Positions 1 to 14,160 are shown, numbered from the stretch's first letter. The stretch: DNA of 64,000 nt from Hippasteria phrygiana (GCA_037893225.1 JAZGUH010000616.1:1-64000), one strand, 5' to 3'. Notes: generated by a model not told the origin, from the sequence alone. Numbers and translations: made by a program.

Positions 1-59
1 TATACAGCCCTGGAGGCAAGTGCAACACACAGGGCTATAACGCGATCAGAAAACTACTG

Positions 60-239
60 CTGCCGTCACACGGTATCCATTACTCCTGGCGTGGGAGGTT
101 AGAGAAGCAATTTGTGACAAAGTGTCCTTGCTCAAGGACACCAAGCACAGGACCCCGCCGGAATTGAAGCCCGTCTGTTGTCTATTAAGAAAGATCTTAA
201 GTCCAGTGCACCTAACCACGGGACCACATCGATTACATA
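60..239 (-). repeat. tRNA-derived SINE-like repeat (Deu/V-SINE style)
   Basis: On the minus strand a degenerate A-box (TGGTTAGGTG) is followed about 40 bases later by a B-box-like GGCTTCAATTCC. Then comes TGTCCTTGAGCAAGG, a segment common in deuterostome SINE bodies. Open frames here are only shadows of the repeat. Confidence 0.5.
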
Positions 240-1430
240 ATGCAATTAGGTGACGAGGATAACAACAGATATCTCCAAAAATTAAGCTATTGTCGGTTTT
301 ATTCCCAAAAAGCAACGAAACAAGAAAACAGCAATACCCAAAAGAAGCGTTTTTCCACGAAAAGCGGCCTCTCGGTAAAAATGAAGTCGTCAAAAATACT
401 AGTAATTGTCTTTTTAGTGACCCAAATTATCATTTCCTCGTAAAACAAACAACCTTCCAGTAAAAACAATTACGGCCGAGGATTTGCGGTCAAGAATATA
501 CATGTGGTCATAAAAAAAAAATCCCCTCTGGTGTAACTAAATGCCCCGGGCTCGGCGCGACAGCAAGCGGCTCACGCCGAACACACCTGCGTCACTCGTC
601 GGCCCGTGTGAGATGCGCCGATCCCTAGCTGATACCGGGCCTGCCCGGCTTTGAAAAGGATCAAGTCAACACTCAGTGCCAAAGGACTAATAGGAACATC
701 TTTTTTTCATTCCCGAGATATTTTATTTCTTTTAAGGTGCGGTGTTATGGGTAGCAGAGTTGAAAGGTGCGCCGTGGTGTTGAACACGATCTGGTCGAGA
801 AAGGTTGCCGTTCGGATGGTGGAGGTACGGGGTGGTGTGGGGGAGGGGTGGGGGGGGGGGGGGTGGAGGGGTAGAAGAATGGGATGCACTGCAATGAAGA
901 CCCTTATGATTTTGACTGATTCGAATTCTGAGGGGGGAGGGGGTGGAGAGAGCGGCTACAGTGGGGTGTGGCCCGCCCCCCAAGACTTTAGCTCTAAAAA
1001 CATATGTTTATTTTTTCAGAAAAGAAAGGTAAATGGTGTACAATAAATGCAAATTAAACACAACAAATTTTGCTTTAAAATGGTATTCGTGGGTATGGTG
1101 GTACTAGAGCTTTCCTATATTAGCAGTCTTCCAGTTTGTCAGCAGGTTGCTAGCTGAGTTGAGTCACCAATAATATCTATAGACTTTTTTTTTATCCACC
1201 GTGTCACCATGGACCGAATAGTACAGTAGTGATGTTAATGAAGTACTCATTCTAGTATGAGCCAATCAATCGTGCTGCGTGCGCGCACGTGGTTTATCCT
1301 TCAGATACAAGGCGGTCCACACGTGTGGTGGCTTTTGTTTTACGTTTTCATCTGGTCACGTGGGTGAAAATGTCTTACTCTGGAAGTCGTAGGTTCAAAT
1401 CCCGCTCTTTGCGATTTTGTAATAGCGTTG

Positions 1431-1462
<32 letters not shown>

Positions 1463-4400
1463 ACATCTTTATTGAGGGATTAACCCATCCCAGCAGACTG
1501 TATGTGCCCTCACATTAAATAAGAAAACATCAAGGACAAACATTAAATAAGAAATACATCAAGACAAATACAATAACAGCACAACTAGGTTAATAAAAGC
1601 AAGTTTCTTTAAGAAGAATTAATTAAGAAATTAGAGGACATAGAGGACATTAAAAATACGAGCGCCCCTCATCCTCCCCCCCCCCCCCGAATAATCCTAA
1701 AAAAATATTTATTCAAACTATATTTTCCTTCAGCGTTTAGCATCCACGTCCCCGCTCTCCTCCTTTTTTTAATAAAAATAATATCATTAAATCTGCAAAG
1801 GGAATAGAGAGCATTCCTCCCAGTCGATTTATTGCCTATTTTGAATCGATTCGGTGGACTCAATACTGTCTGCGGAAGTCATCTCAACAAAAGGAGCTAC
1901 CAACTTGGAAAATATTGCCAATGCATGATCTAAAAAAGACAGGATAGTTTCTTTTAATTTTGACCACCCCTCTTTTTAGCTGCTGCCGGTCCGCCCCTTT
2001 TTTACTACCCTGGATCTACAGCTAGTTTCAGTCCTCTGGAAATGGGGTACCTTGTACCCCCTCCCCCACCCCCTCCATGCTCCAGCCTGAGCCAACGACC
2101 GGGTCCTTGTGGTTTAGCAAGATTCCAGCCGTCAATCTTTTATTTTGAGAGAAAGTGAAGTTGGCAGGGAGATAGGCGAGTTGATTGAGACCTACCAGGC
2201 GGGGCGGTCCCGGCTGCCGTCCACCGTTTCCTCGGCGTCAGGCACGGCTCGTCACACCTGGCTATACGGCCGGTGTGATTGGCAACCCGTTCATGACAAC
2301 CGATGTTGGCCTACATGTACAGACCCCGTGTAAAGCGGCCATGACCTCTCTGAACTTGACCGTGACCTAAGTCCAGTTTCATGTCTCTACTTAGTAAACC
2401 GTATAAGCGATGAATCGCCGCTAAGAGTCTGCGCCAACGGTGTATTTCACGGGTAAGCAAGGAATTTTGGCATGTGCGCATGCGTAAATTCCGTGACTAT
2501 TAAAAGTTCTGCGCTTACTGGGTCATCGCAGAATTTCTTTTTCAGCTCGGTTAGGACAGAATTGCGGGCCGCGAACAAAAGACGGCGTTACGGATTCCAT
2601 GAACTTGCGATTTCATGGCACTGCTAAGCACCGGATTTTCTGCTCACGGAGTCTTCATCCATAAAGCAGTAAGCACAGCAAAGATCCCGCTTACCTCTTA
2701 AACCACTGGGCAACAATAAAGGTCTCCTTGCTCGCGCAGGCGTTAGCACGACTAGTCCCGGATTTTCTCCTGCAGTTAGCACTGCTTACCCTTAAACAGT
2801 GTCATGAAAGTGACAATGTCTGATAACAATGCAAGTTTTCACTTTTATTCCGGAAGTCGTTCCACACAAAAACAAAACAAAACAAAGCAAGTGGTCAAGG
2901 AATCTCGTGACAAATGGCTATTAAATGTGGATTTTTCTCTTTTTAATAGCTTAACATCCCCAGTTGGTTCCATTTTATTTTCAGCAAATCGCCAGACTCA
3001 TTTTAAGGGTATGATATGGCATTATTGGCAGAGCACACACGATACTTGTACACGCAGTGTTCATACTTTGTGAGATTCAACGCATAGGGGGCCTAAGGCA
3101 TGAAATAACAAATCTGCGAAAGTTTCAGCCCAATCAAGAGAAAAAGGTGAAAAGCCGTAAATTGTGTTTAGTGGCCATTACCAAAGCTATATCATGCCAT
3201 TAAAGTAACCATTAAAGTAGTCAGAAGCCACGAGTGGCCATTGACAGCAAATCGATCATCATGGCCAAACTTGCCATGTGCTGCATGTGTGCTCGAAACC
3301 AGGAGGAGTATGTTAATACACGGGAGTTTCGGTCTACGACTCGACTGCGCTCCATCCTACATGATACACTCAAGTGTCATTTGTTTACCGTACGAGCGCA
3401 ATGCACAGGCAGTGCAATACACCGCGTAGGTTGCTTCTAATTTGCATCACCTCCAAGACTGAAACCGTGTTTCTTAGATTTACAAGGAATAAAGGTGAAT
3501 AAACGTTCAAAATAAAACCGGCTTGAAGCTGTAATGTCCGTGCTCTGGCTGAAAATTTCAATTTAATGGAATTCCTCCTACAAATTAATAATGGAGGAAC
3601 TGTATTTTGGAACGAAAAGAAACAACAAAAAAACGCCCAAAACACTTACTATACACTCTGCAGTCTATTTGATCTTAACTTTTCGCGCGATGATTGCCTA
3701 AGAATAGCAGCGTCCCGCTCCTATTACAAAAATTGAAACTTATTAATTAACTGAGCTATTTATCTTCAATCGATTTTTATGTGGAATGTCTCATTGGAAA
3801 ACTCATAACTTATCTAATGGTAACATTAGACTTCTGCAGGATTGATATACGCAAAATAGTTGAAATGATTTTGATTTCGGTGGGCGTGTAAGTGTAATTG
3901 TAATTGTGACAATACCCCAAACAGCTCACAGTCTTTTCCTACTATGCCTTACTAGGGGGTACCCGAATGGGGCAAACAAAGTTTTCAGAAAATACATTTT
4001 GCTGATTTGGTGTTCCCAATCTCAGGAAGTGTGTATCTTTAAAAGAGAGTGGAGGCAAAAATGCTTTACCAACGGGACCGGTTATCACTAAACGAAATAC
4101 ACCTGCCGAGTGCGGCTATATCAGACCTCGCCTACAGCGGAGGATGGAAGAAACGGAACAGAGATAAGACAACGTGGAGATCAGAGGATGATGTCGAGTC
4201 GACCGGGGGAGCCTTGATCATGTCAAGACGGCCCCAACGTCGGGGAGAAGCCATTGGAAAGTCCAGCAAAAGTTCCAGCAAAAGAATAAACAAGAAGTGG
4301 TTTGGCCCGTGGCCTAGCGCCTGGGGAAGGTTGCAGCCCCGTCAACTCGAATTACCGCAGAGCATGAACTCCGATGGGAATCTCGGTCAGTGGTGGTAGG

Positions 4401-4647
4401 GCATGGGATTAGCGGGGAGACGTGGTTTTTGTCTCTGTGTGGTGTAAGGAAGGGGACCGGATGACGTGGTTATGTGACGACGACATGTAGGGCCTAACTT
4501 GAGTCCAGCCCAGTGAAAATGACCTATAGTATAAGGGACACGAGCAATGGATATCCAGGGCAACTTGTTTTCACGCATATGGCCATTACAAAAGATATAC
4601 ACACGATTAAATGCTTCTTGTCATTGGAAAAGAAGACGGTGGTTCTT
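240..4647. other. Non-coding stretch with simple repeats and two CpG-rich patches
   Basis: No exon with convincing splice sites and coding signature is seen. It contains G14 at 850-863, C13 at 1676-1688, a TTTA microsatellite near 1431-1461, and CpG-rich patches near 540-655 and 2165-2340. A repeat at 3055-3150 recurs at about 15234-15300. Confidence 0.6.
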
Positions 4648-4825
4648 CAATCGACCTATCGCGGTCTAGTCGCGTCAAGGCAGCTTGTGAATTATTGTCC
4701 AATCACATCAATCATAATTCCACGTAGAACGCGCAAAATCTGAGACAAACAAAAATTACCACATACAAATTCCCATAGGGTTGTCTAAGGGGCGTGGTTA
4801 ACTTGTAAACGGCGATAGGTCAATT
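4648..4825 (+). mobile_element. Small TIR element (MITE), family 1 copy 1
   Basis: The ends CGACCTATCGC and GCGATAGGTCAATT form inverted repeats. The whole 178 bases match the reverse complement of 30439-30614 closely, and the right end recurs near 56010-56055. There is no coding capacity. It is a non-autonomous element of unknown superfamily. Confidence 0.75.
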
Positions 4826-5242
4826 CTTTGGCGATCAAGTCAAATGAAAATGAAAATCAAGTCAAACATGAGACCGACATCAGGGCAATGTTGAAAAGTA
4901 TGATATTATTTTGAGACACTGCTGTTGTGGATTTGGTGACGTCATGCTTTGGCTGATGAATATGGAAATTGTCACTGGCAAGTTGGACTTATAGAATGTA
5001 GGCCTATACAAATGAGATGGACATTCAAGCTTTCCTATATGGTTTAATAAAGAAAAAGAGCCTTTCATTGTCCCTTTAAAGGTAATATACAGCATTTGCA
5101 AACACCAAAAAACTAAATTACCAAATTATTATTAAATACCTTGCTCGACAGTCAATAAACAACAGTCTCAAGCATCCTGTGAAACCATGGCACCTGGTGT
5201 GCTGTCATTTTCAAGAAAAGTGTTTTTTTTAAATCAATTTCC

Positions 5243-5590
5243 GATGATGGTCGGTCGACCACACTGATCTCTATACACTGGATTGGCAGCGCAGCAGTGA
5301 TTGACTATGCGTGAATTAAAGCCACCGCGCGGCCATCTTGCTATATTCAAAACAATGGCCGTTTTCCAAGCCCCCGGCTTCAGCTCCGTCTCCAACTTCA
5401 GCCCAATCACAAACTGCATGCATGAATGCAGTTTGGCAATAGGCTGAATTCGGAGAAGGAGCTGAAGCCGGGGTCTTGGAAAACGGCCATTGTTTTGATT
5501 ATAGCAAGATGGCCGCGCGGTGGCTTCAATCGCGGAGCTTCGCAGCCAATCCAGTGTATAATGATCAGTACCGGTAGTCGACCATAGTTG
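5243..5590. repeat. Large imperfect palindrome (arms about 170 bases)
   Basis: The left arm (5243-5413) and right arm (5432-5590) are reverse complements over nearly their full length, including CCGCGCGGCCATCTTGCTAT and AACAATGGCCGTTTTCCAAG. The axis is at CTGCATGCATGAATGCAG (5414-5431), so there is essentially no spacer. It could extrude a cruciform, or it may be a fold-back element. Confidence 0.85.
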
Positions 5591-8500
5591 GAAAAAAACA
5601 TACTTTTGTTTTCAAATAATGCCCCCACTTTACCCAATTTAGTTAGCCCACTTTGTTTGCAATCGGTTATACATCCGTGAACGGGTAGTCTGGTTCCCTG
5701 ACCTGACAATTTCCCGATGTCTATAAATTGCATTTTGTTCTTGGTTTTTTTCAGCATCTATGAACGTAAAACAGGTCATGACTGCAATTAAAATACTTTT
5801 TTTTTTAAATACTAACCCCCACATCCATCCATTTCTGAAAATTACAGCAAAAGCAAATGTTGTATACTGGGGGTCCAAAAATTCCTACTCACAAATTTCC
5901 CATTAATTCTAACGGTCATTACCGTAGGGGCAGTGGTTCTGTTGTTAAGGGGTTGGGCTGACTAGCAGTGTGAGGGTGTGGGGATTACTGAGCCACTAGT
6001 GGGGTTACAGTGGCGTATCCAGCGGGGTGGGGGGGGGGAACTTGACCCCCTGGCGGCATTTGAGGTGTCATAAAAAAACAAAAGGAAATGGTGTTTTTGC
6101 GACGAGTTTAAGACGGTTCAGACGTTGTTTTTTCTCCCTGGCACAAAAAGCTGGATACGCTACTGGGACAGAGCAGCGTTAATTAAAATACATTGTAATA
6201 CAATTGTAACATATAATGTTCATCCGTCTATGTGCACTAGATATGTGCGTGATTTATGTTCAAAGACCAGCTTCATAGAGTTGCTAAGCACAATGGCTTA
6301 GCGTGAAAAATCTTCCTTGGTAACACTGAGGATTACCAACCAAAATTCCATGTGATGTATGCATTGTCTGAGAGTGATACTCAGCTGTTGTTGTTTGCTA
6401 AGCATGAAAATCAGATGGAGTTTTGCCTGGTGACCTTATTTTACTAAGCAAAAATGAACACTAATATGCAAATTCAATATTCGGTTTTGACCTTCACCAA
6501 CGTATTCTATAAACATTGTATAAACACTGTATACTAATATGCAAAGAAAAAATTCATAGGACACCATCAGATTCCAATAAATAGCACTATGCTATAGCCC
6601 CAGAATGCATTGCGTGAAACCCAGTATGCACTGCGGTAACCACGTTTACGTGGATTTCCCGTGTCATGTCCTTCCTTGGTAAGGCTAAATTTCCCGACAG
6701 TTAGGGCCTAATACAGTAAATGCACTGTTTTTTACAGGATTTTTTACAGTTAGTGCTCACACTTTCTGAGCTGATTAAAATGCGCAAGTAGCCCTCGGCC
6801 ATGTTATACTATCAGAACCGTCAGTATAGGCCTACGTCGTTTTAGTTTTTATCAGATTGATTTGAGTATTTCTTCTCCATGATCCGTGCACCCCCCCCCC
6901 CCCCCCCCCCCACCCTTTATCGTTCACTCCATCCTGTCTGCCTTGTCTTTTTTCTTTCTCCTCTTCAAACCCTTTATGGATGTGTCAAACCATGTTACTC
7001 CTGCACTGATACTCATAATCCAATCACTGGCCTCATCACTGCAATCCCCCAACATTTGTTGTGTAATTGTGGGATCGAGGTATCCCTAATCCATTCATAT
7101 CTCTGTTTATTGCGAGCGAAGCATCTTCCATCAGTCGGCCCCAGCCCCAGGAGCATTCTGCCCCGCAGAACGGCGCAGCAAACGACTGTCACTCCGACTT
7201 GTTCTCCCGCTCGCCTCGGCCGGACCGAAGACGGCGCGAGAAAGGATTTTTTTTTTTACAATGATCAAGTCCAATTCACTCAATTACGATTATCATATCA
7301 ACCCGAACAAAACAACATCTCCTCTTGTGATGGCCCGTCGAAGAATACCAAGGCAAGACTCTCAAAGGCAAGAGAAGGAGAAAAAATGAGCAAACAGAGC
7401 GGCCCTCTTGTGCAGAGCGGGGAGGGAGGGAAAAAAGGCAAGAATCTCTCTGTCAATGCGAAAGTCCACCGGGACAGGGGGATTTAATCTACCCGAAAAG
7501 CCACGCCATTGACGGCGAGTCACCGGGGGTTTGCTGGTAGCTTCAACCCTCGTCATTGTTTTGCCAACTTAATATCTCTAATGTTATCCTATGTCATCTT
7601 GCCGAGGTTTTTCTGCTTTTTTTTCATCGTCCTCTCTTTCTGTGTCCCCCATGGATCCTCCCCCCTTTTATCAGATCCACCTATCATCTCTTTCTCTATC
7701 TCTCTTAATCTAATCATTCGTTTTTCATCCGTATTCGCCTGAATGGCTCTGAGAAGGAGAGGCAGCGGAGGAGCCTGTGCCCGTTCCCACCGGAGACTTC
7801 TCGCCCGTCCCGGTCTTCTCTTTCTATCTCAAGCATACACGCCGCGCGCGAGAACCACTTTACGGGCGGCCCCTTATACCCCGCACTTGCCTGTAGACCC
7901 GAGAGAGCTGTGGGGAAACACCCCCCCCCCCCTCCCTTCCGTGCGACTCTACCTTTTTCTCCTTTCGATAACCCCAGCTCATTCTTTTCAAAACTTCTTG
8001 GTGGCTTGTCGAACTTGATTGCTCATTTATTGTTTGTTCGATGCTACATTGTTTCTCCTTCTCCCCTAGCGTGGAGATGCAAACAGTCAAAGTACACTTA
8101 CTGTGTCCGGCCGGGCTACTCGAGTGCACGCCGCTAGCTAGCTGCCTGTGAATCACGTTAGTCTATTCAAAGCCACACACGCCCGATTAGCTCTTGGGAG
8201 TTTTAACAGAAACAAATTGCAGAGCAAACTGAATAGCCTCGCGGACGGATCTTAATATCAACATCTCCGGAATAAAGTGACTTCAGGAATTGGCTGTATT
8301 GTGAGGTTTGAAGACCGTGTTGAAAAGAAAACACATGTATGGCTGGAGCCATAACCGGAAAAACTATAACCAATGCTAAACAAGTCGTGAATTTTGTGAG
8401 CACAAATACCTCTCTGGCTAATGTTTTAAAACTGCGGTGTATTTTTCAGAAAAGCTTCACTTCAATCATTAAAGGGTCGGACGGAATCCCCTTCCTCAAG

Positions 8501-11500
8501 TTTTAACACAATTTCTGTGCTTTTTGTTAACACGGAACCTTTCCGACTTTTCGTCTATCGTCTTGGGCACATTTGACTCCAAAGTTATGAAAATCCGGGG
8601 TACCCGTTGTCGCAGTCGCACATTATGCAACTTTTTTGTCTGATGCCAAAACTTCTCTGAGCGCTTCAATTACCTTATACATGCATCCACAGAACAAGGT
8701 ATCATAAGTGCAAAACCCTTCAGCTGATTGGAATGGAATTTTGCACTGGTAATTATCATGGGTATTTTCATTTCCACAATATCATAAAAATCCATTAATG
8801 TTTGGCCGAGCCCTGGAGTCGGAATCCATCCCGGCTGTGAGTGGCCACAACTCAACCTGGCTCTGTTTAAAATTAAAGGCGATACCCCGCATATGGGGTT
8901 TGGTTTCAGTCAATCTATAGATATAGCCCAGGCTCTTCCACACGCTGTGCAAATTTTATACCTTCGATAATCCCCCAGACACTTAAACGCCATACAGATA
9001 GAATCAGCGTCCTTCCGTGTGCCATTTCTGCGAGTGAGGCTACCGATCTGTCATCATCATACTATTGTTTTATTGTACTAGCTCCCTTACCTCTTCGAGT
9101 ATTCCAAGAGAGAAAAAAGATACACTACAACTATACTAATAACCCCATCGAGAAAAAAAATCCAAGGATATACTCATCGATGTGTTCGTTGTAACCGTGC
9201 CCGTTTGAAGAACAAAACCACCGTGCCGCGCCGGCGGCTTAAGCCGGCTCTCGCGCCCTAATCCCCGTCCAACGAAACCCGTCACAAGAGCCCTCCCCTC
9301 CCCAAATTATTATGGCGACTTCCAAAGCCACCCCCTAGACAATTACTTTTCCCGAAATGCAATTGCCCGACGCTCCCCCTCGATATGAGCTGGATCTGAC
9401 GGAGAATCTAAGCCTCTCCGAGATATTGACTAGCGGACTTTTCGCTCTTTTTAGGGGTGGGGGAATTTTCGTCTACGTTCTTAACATAGCCATCAGAAGA
9501 GAAGAGTGACCTTTGTTCCTGTGTGATTTTGGTTGTTTGATATTTTTGATCGAGGTTTGGATTACCCGAAGGAAGTACTTGTTCTGAAAAGATTTAGAGC
9601 TTTTTCTCCTTGACGTTGCCAAGTGAATTCCTGATATTGTCCCTTTGCATGCACGGTTTTGCCATAATGGAACGAAAGCGAGGCTACCCATGCTAAACAA
9701 AACACAATCTTTCGCGTCGTTACTATACGTAGGTTGCTGGTATCTGAAGCACTTGATGTGATACCATTAAGGACACTTGTTCATTCTGATTCATCTCAGA
9801 CTCGTCTGTTATCAAATTTAATATCTGATATACATGGAGTTGGAGAAATTTATAGGGTTCGAACTGTTGTAGACATCTGGCAACTGACAAACATATACTG
9901 CGTCCTTTTTTTTACGGATTTCCTAGCAACAGTATTATAGGTGACTGTTCTTTCGTCCTGATATTTTGTGTATACCTACTTGCACGCTTGATGCGGTGGT
10001 TAAGTGTTTGCGGCATCAGCGCTGTCACTCATCAGAAGGATGTGGTTTGAATCAAGTACGCTGGCGGTAGTTTTTTCATATACATTAATAACTGACCTGA
10101 TTGCACTTACAAAAGTGAAAATTTGGTAAAGGAACACATTTTTTCGTTGTGAAAATACTCCCCTGTTTGAAAATATCTCTCTAAGATTATCTTCTGGGAA
10201 CTAGGCCTAAACCTTTAATTAGAAGATCAATGGAAATGCATTCTGTTTAATAAAACATTCGTTTAATTCGGTTTAATTTGTCACTCAATTTTCGTGTCGC
10301 CATTCATGTTTTATAATTCAAATAATTTGTATAGGACAATTTAAATATTAGCATACGTTCATTTTTGGTTTTGTCAACTGTCAATTTTTATCATTTTTAA
10401 GATCTGAGATTTAAGATCACAGTGTGGCTACTTTTTAGTAAATATTAAAATTCTTCGCTGAAAATCAATTCCATCGTCGCAAGCAAGATATGCATGTAAA
10501 ACAGCGAAAACGGTAACTTTCAAATGGAGAATGTCTGATCGAAATGAACGTAATGGTCATAATTGAATCTGTTATCAAAATATATAAACTCAAACAACGA
10601 GTGTTCCATGATTTACTCTTATTAAAACAATTAAGATGTGTCATATTTGGACATTGTGATATTTTTTTTAACGTGATGCGGGAAGAGGACATCGTAAAAC
10701 ACCAGGTGAAATATCCATTATAGAGGGAACCCTCTCCCCGTTGCTATATGCTACTATCGCTCAATCCACTGTCATGTTGGATTTGAATAAGAGACGTTTG
10801 CCATTTGAAAAGGATATTGAATTCAGGATTTCAAGATATGTTGGCTATTTCAAGTATCAAGAGCAAATGCTGTTGTGACACCGATAGGCCTACTCAAAAA
10901 TGCGCGCGGCACGAAATCGTTATCAAAGAAAACCACGGGCTTAACGCATCTGTCAGCTCAATATGTTTGTATCATATGACTTCTATTACTAGTCGGCACA
11001 CGCCGCAAAATGAACTGCGAACACCATGTTTGTATCTTACGCTCTCGGATTTTTCTTTTATTACTCGAGCCGACAAATAATCACTTCTTGATGATTTTTC
11101 CTGCTTCCCATCGGCAGGGAAATTGGCAGGGGATGGGGGTATCCAGAAGGCACGCCGCCGCGCCGATGTGATAGGGAATCGCCAGATTAGGGCGGCCGCA
11201 CGCCGCGGCGAAGACACGGTGCGATATCATCATCCGTCTTTGGTCAAGCGGCTGGCTGTCCCGCTCTTACATCCTCTATAGCTTTTTCTTCTTCTTCTTC
11301 TTCTTTATCCGGCGGCGAGAATAGGGAGAAAATGAGTCTCAAGTTTCAATAATCAGTACTTTGTTTCATTTTACAAAGGTATCAATGTCGTATTTAATAC
11401 TGGTTATTAGGCAGGAAAGTGCGCGAGAGAATATGCCGCGATTTATCGAGGGGATTAATTGGCGACGGTCAACAACACCGATTTTAGCCGCCAATGCGCG

Positions 11501-13454
11501 ATTTTCCTAAAACGGTGTTTCGGCGAGCAAGGTGTCAAAGGCAGGTTTGCAACGAAATTTCAACCAAAAAAAACCTGTATGTCGTCCCGGCTGGGTGTCA
11601 AGTTTTCATTCGTATGGTATGGCGCTCTTTTTTTTAATCTACGTGCTTTTTAGTCCGCTTACCGCAGACAGATAGTTATGTTTTCCTGTTTTTGGTGAAA
11701 GACTGTTATTTATTTTTTATATTTGCATTATAAATCTTAAAAATGTGTTTCTGTGATATAGCATACGATGTAATTGTTATCGTCCTGGTATGCCACAACT
11801 GCAACTAATCGATGTGCGTTGCAAAGTTATACCAGCGGACCAATTTCATCATTATTGTTGTTCCTCTGTTCACTAACAGAAAATGAAGCCGGTCGATCTG
11901 CAATAATTTGGAGCAAATGAGGGCTTCTTACCAGACCTGAGGAATCTGACTATTATAGCTACCAAGGTCAGGTCCACGTGACTAAAAATGGAAGAATTCC
12001 TCCTTTTTCCCAAAAAAATTCCGAAGCTCTCCGAACTCGTTTCGTCAACATTCGGATATTATCGTTGAATTTCGCCAGCCAAACTATCTGTCAGGCCCGT
12101 TGTTAATCCTGAATTTTTTGAATTCTCAATTAAGAAATCGAAGCTCAAAAAAATCAATGTCACATCTCTGCAATGTTTTGCCGACTGCAGTGGATTTTGC
12201 AAGAGTATTTTTTGAAAGATGCCACTGACGTCACTCAGACTGACATTGTAAGGCTGCGTCCGAATCGCTTGTCTAGGGCTATTGTCTAGGTGTTCGTCCA
12301 TTACAACTACGCGTGACGTAGACGTAGCTGTAGCTCCAGATGTCCATTTCGGACACTTTATGACAATTTATGACATTTCGGACAATTATGGGTACTATAT
12401 AGCCTACCTGACCAAAGAGTATCAAGAGTCGTCAGGGAATCTTCAGGTCAGGGCACCAGACTACACCATTTTGTGATTACAAACTTAAGTAAATGCTCCG
12501 CTATTGAAGTAATTTAAAATGTCGTTTTGTTACCTTTTTAAATACATTAATAAACTTGAAATCACTGCGGTGAATGCCGTACCGTGACACACAGCGCCCT
12601 TTAAGCTTTCTATTCGCTCAGAAATGGCATAATGTGAAAAGCAATTCATGTACATTGCACACACGATAAAGGCACACGTTTGTGCATCGCAAGACTGTAA
12701 GTCTGCTCTTTTTACTGGCTCGTACCAACATATTCGACGTGCGTATCTCCATTTTCTGCACCAAATATTGATATTTTCATTAATATTTCTTTCTGTGTGT
12801 GTATTTGTGGGGACTGTTTGGGTTATGTTTTTGTCTGGTGGAGTGTTGTGTTTGTTTGTGTATTTATCTTCGCTTTGTCATGTCTCGCTTCTATTCTTGT
12901 TTATGTCCCTTCGTCTTGTCTTATTTGTCTCGTCTCCTTATTGTCTCGTTTGTCTCGTCTCGCTAGTCTGCCCATGTAAATTATTGTTTTTACTTGTCTT
13001 ATAAATCTATTTTGTTATTTTGTTTAACTTTTTATCTTCTTATCTATAGTTATATCTTATTTGTACCCTTTTTTAAAGTCATTTTTATATTTTGAGTTGA
13101 ATTTTCTCTTGCTTTTGTTGGGGTCTGGATATACACATCGTTTGATGACAGTTTTTAAACTTTTGTATCTCCATGACAGCCCCTGTTCAAAATTTATTTT
13201 AATGTGTAAAGATGTAAAATAAATAATAGATGACCTCAATTTTATTTCTGGGGAGGGGGGCGGGAGTGCTGCGGGGAAGGACGTGGAAGCCAGTTTTTCA
13301 GTGGCGGCGCTTTCAATACCCTTTAAACATCCGTCCACACAGAACGCATATCATGGGCCGTCCGTCCAAGATTCTATAGTTTATATGTATGTATTCTAAG
13401 TATGACACAGTGTAGCGTGAATTTCAGTCACTATGAAATACGGGCTATTTGGTA
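5591..13454. other. Non-coding stretch; candidate regulatory patches, no gene seen
   Basis: There is no supported exon. It contains C21 at 6891-6911, C12 at 7921-7932, CpG-rich single-copy-looking sequence near 7100-8150, 9200-9320 and 11090-11270, a TTC microsatellite near 11285-11305, and a tRNA-like fragment near 9985-10065 (B-box GGTTTGAATC). Confidence 0.55.
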
Positions 13455-13735
13455 TTATACAAAGCCTGAATAAATCCCCTCCATCCGATTGGTGGATTGT
13501 CTATCACGTGCATTGAATTATTCGTCCTATCGCATGACGCCAACCCGCACCGCCAAAAAAGTTCTATCACATGGTTCTATCAAACGGTAACGCGTTTGAT
13601 AGAACTTCCCCGCCGCTAGCTACAACACGGCTGTCACTGGACTGGGTCTTGGTCCCTCAATTATCCTTTGGACTTCAAATGTTTATTATATACATATGGG
13701 GACCGGGAACCAGTCTAGGCTGTCATTCACACAAA

Positions 13736-13999
13736 ATGGCGGAAGGTGTTTCCGAACCGCAGTTTGTTTTCCTAACAGACGACGAAATATTAGAACTCGT
13801 AGGCGATGCTGACGCTGCTAACACAAAGAGACAAATGAAATATGCAGTCAAACGATTAGAGGAATGTGCAAGACACGTAGGAACAACAATTAAAGCTTTA
13901 ACTAATTCGGAACTATGCGGGACTGAGAAGGTAAACGGCACGTTGTACACCAAGAAATCCATGCATGCAATCTGTCGGATTTATTCAGGCGTTGTATAA
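13736..13999 (+). pseudogene. N-terminal relic resembling Crypton/KIAA1958-type (DUF3504-related) proteins
   Basis: The open frame of 87 codons starts at an ATG after AAA. Its first half contains FLTDDEILELVGDADAANTK, then QMKYAVKRLEE and later GTLYTKKSMHAI. From memory, this order (short acidic start, ADAANTKxxxKYAVK helix, ELDxFLxxFY, GTLYTKKSM) resembles the N-terminal SAM-like region of tyrosine-recombinase-derived KIAA1958/Crypton proteins. No search was possible. Copy A lacks the segment encoding ELDHFLSRFYAGLRR, which copy B retains, and the frame ends in the element terminus. No catalytic domain is present, so this is a non-functional remnant. Confidence 0.45.
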
Positions 14000-14000
14000 A

Positions 14001-14160
14001 ACAAATAATGAATGTTTTACATTCGTGCAATGGTAAGAATAATTTCATGAGGTGGCAGATTGAATGTTCCATTCCACTCGGATTCGCCTCGTGGAATGGG
14101 ACATTCCATCTGTCACCTCATGAAATTATCCTTACCATCGCACTCATAAACATTATTTGT
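14001..14160. repeat. Near-perfect hairpin at the end of TIR element copy A
   Basis: The arms beginning ACAAATAATG and ending CATTATTTGT pair for about 70 bases each around a loop of about 15 bases (near 14083-14098). The core word AATTTCATGAGGTG and its complement lie at matching distances. The same hairpin, with compensating differences, closes copy B (35813-35976). Confidence 0.85.

Noticed and set aside
4049..4399. A 116-codon plus-strand open frame rich in lysine and serine
   Set aside because: It opens directly after a TAA and the acceptor-like CTCAG upstream is in a different frame. It shows no domain or neighbouring exon.
6879..7487. A 202-codon plus-strand frame starting in a poly-C run
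   Set aside because: It begins with a proline run from C21 and lacks any domain; its composition reflects the CpG- and pyrimidine-rich block.
12648..13004. A hydrophobic 118-codon frame that looks like membrane segments
   Set aside because: The hydrophobicity comes from TCT/TGT/CTT-rich sequence and there is no supporting start or splice context.
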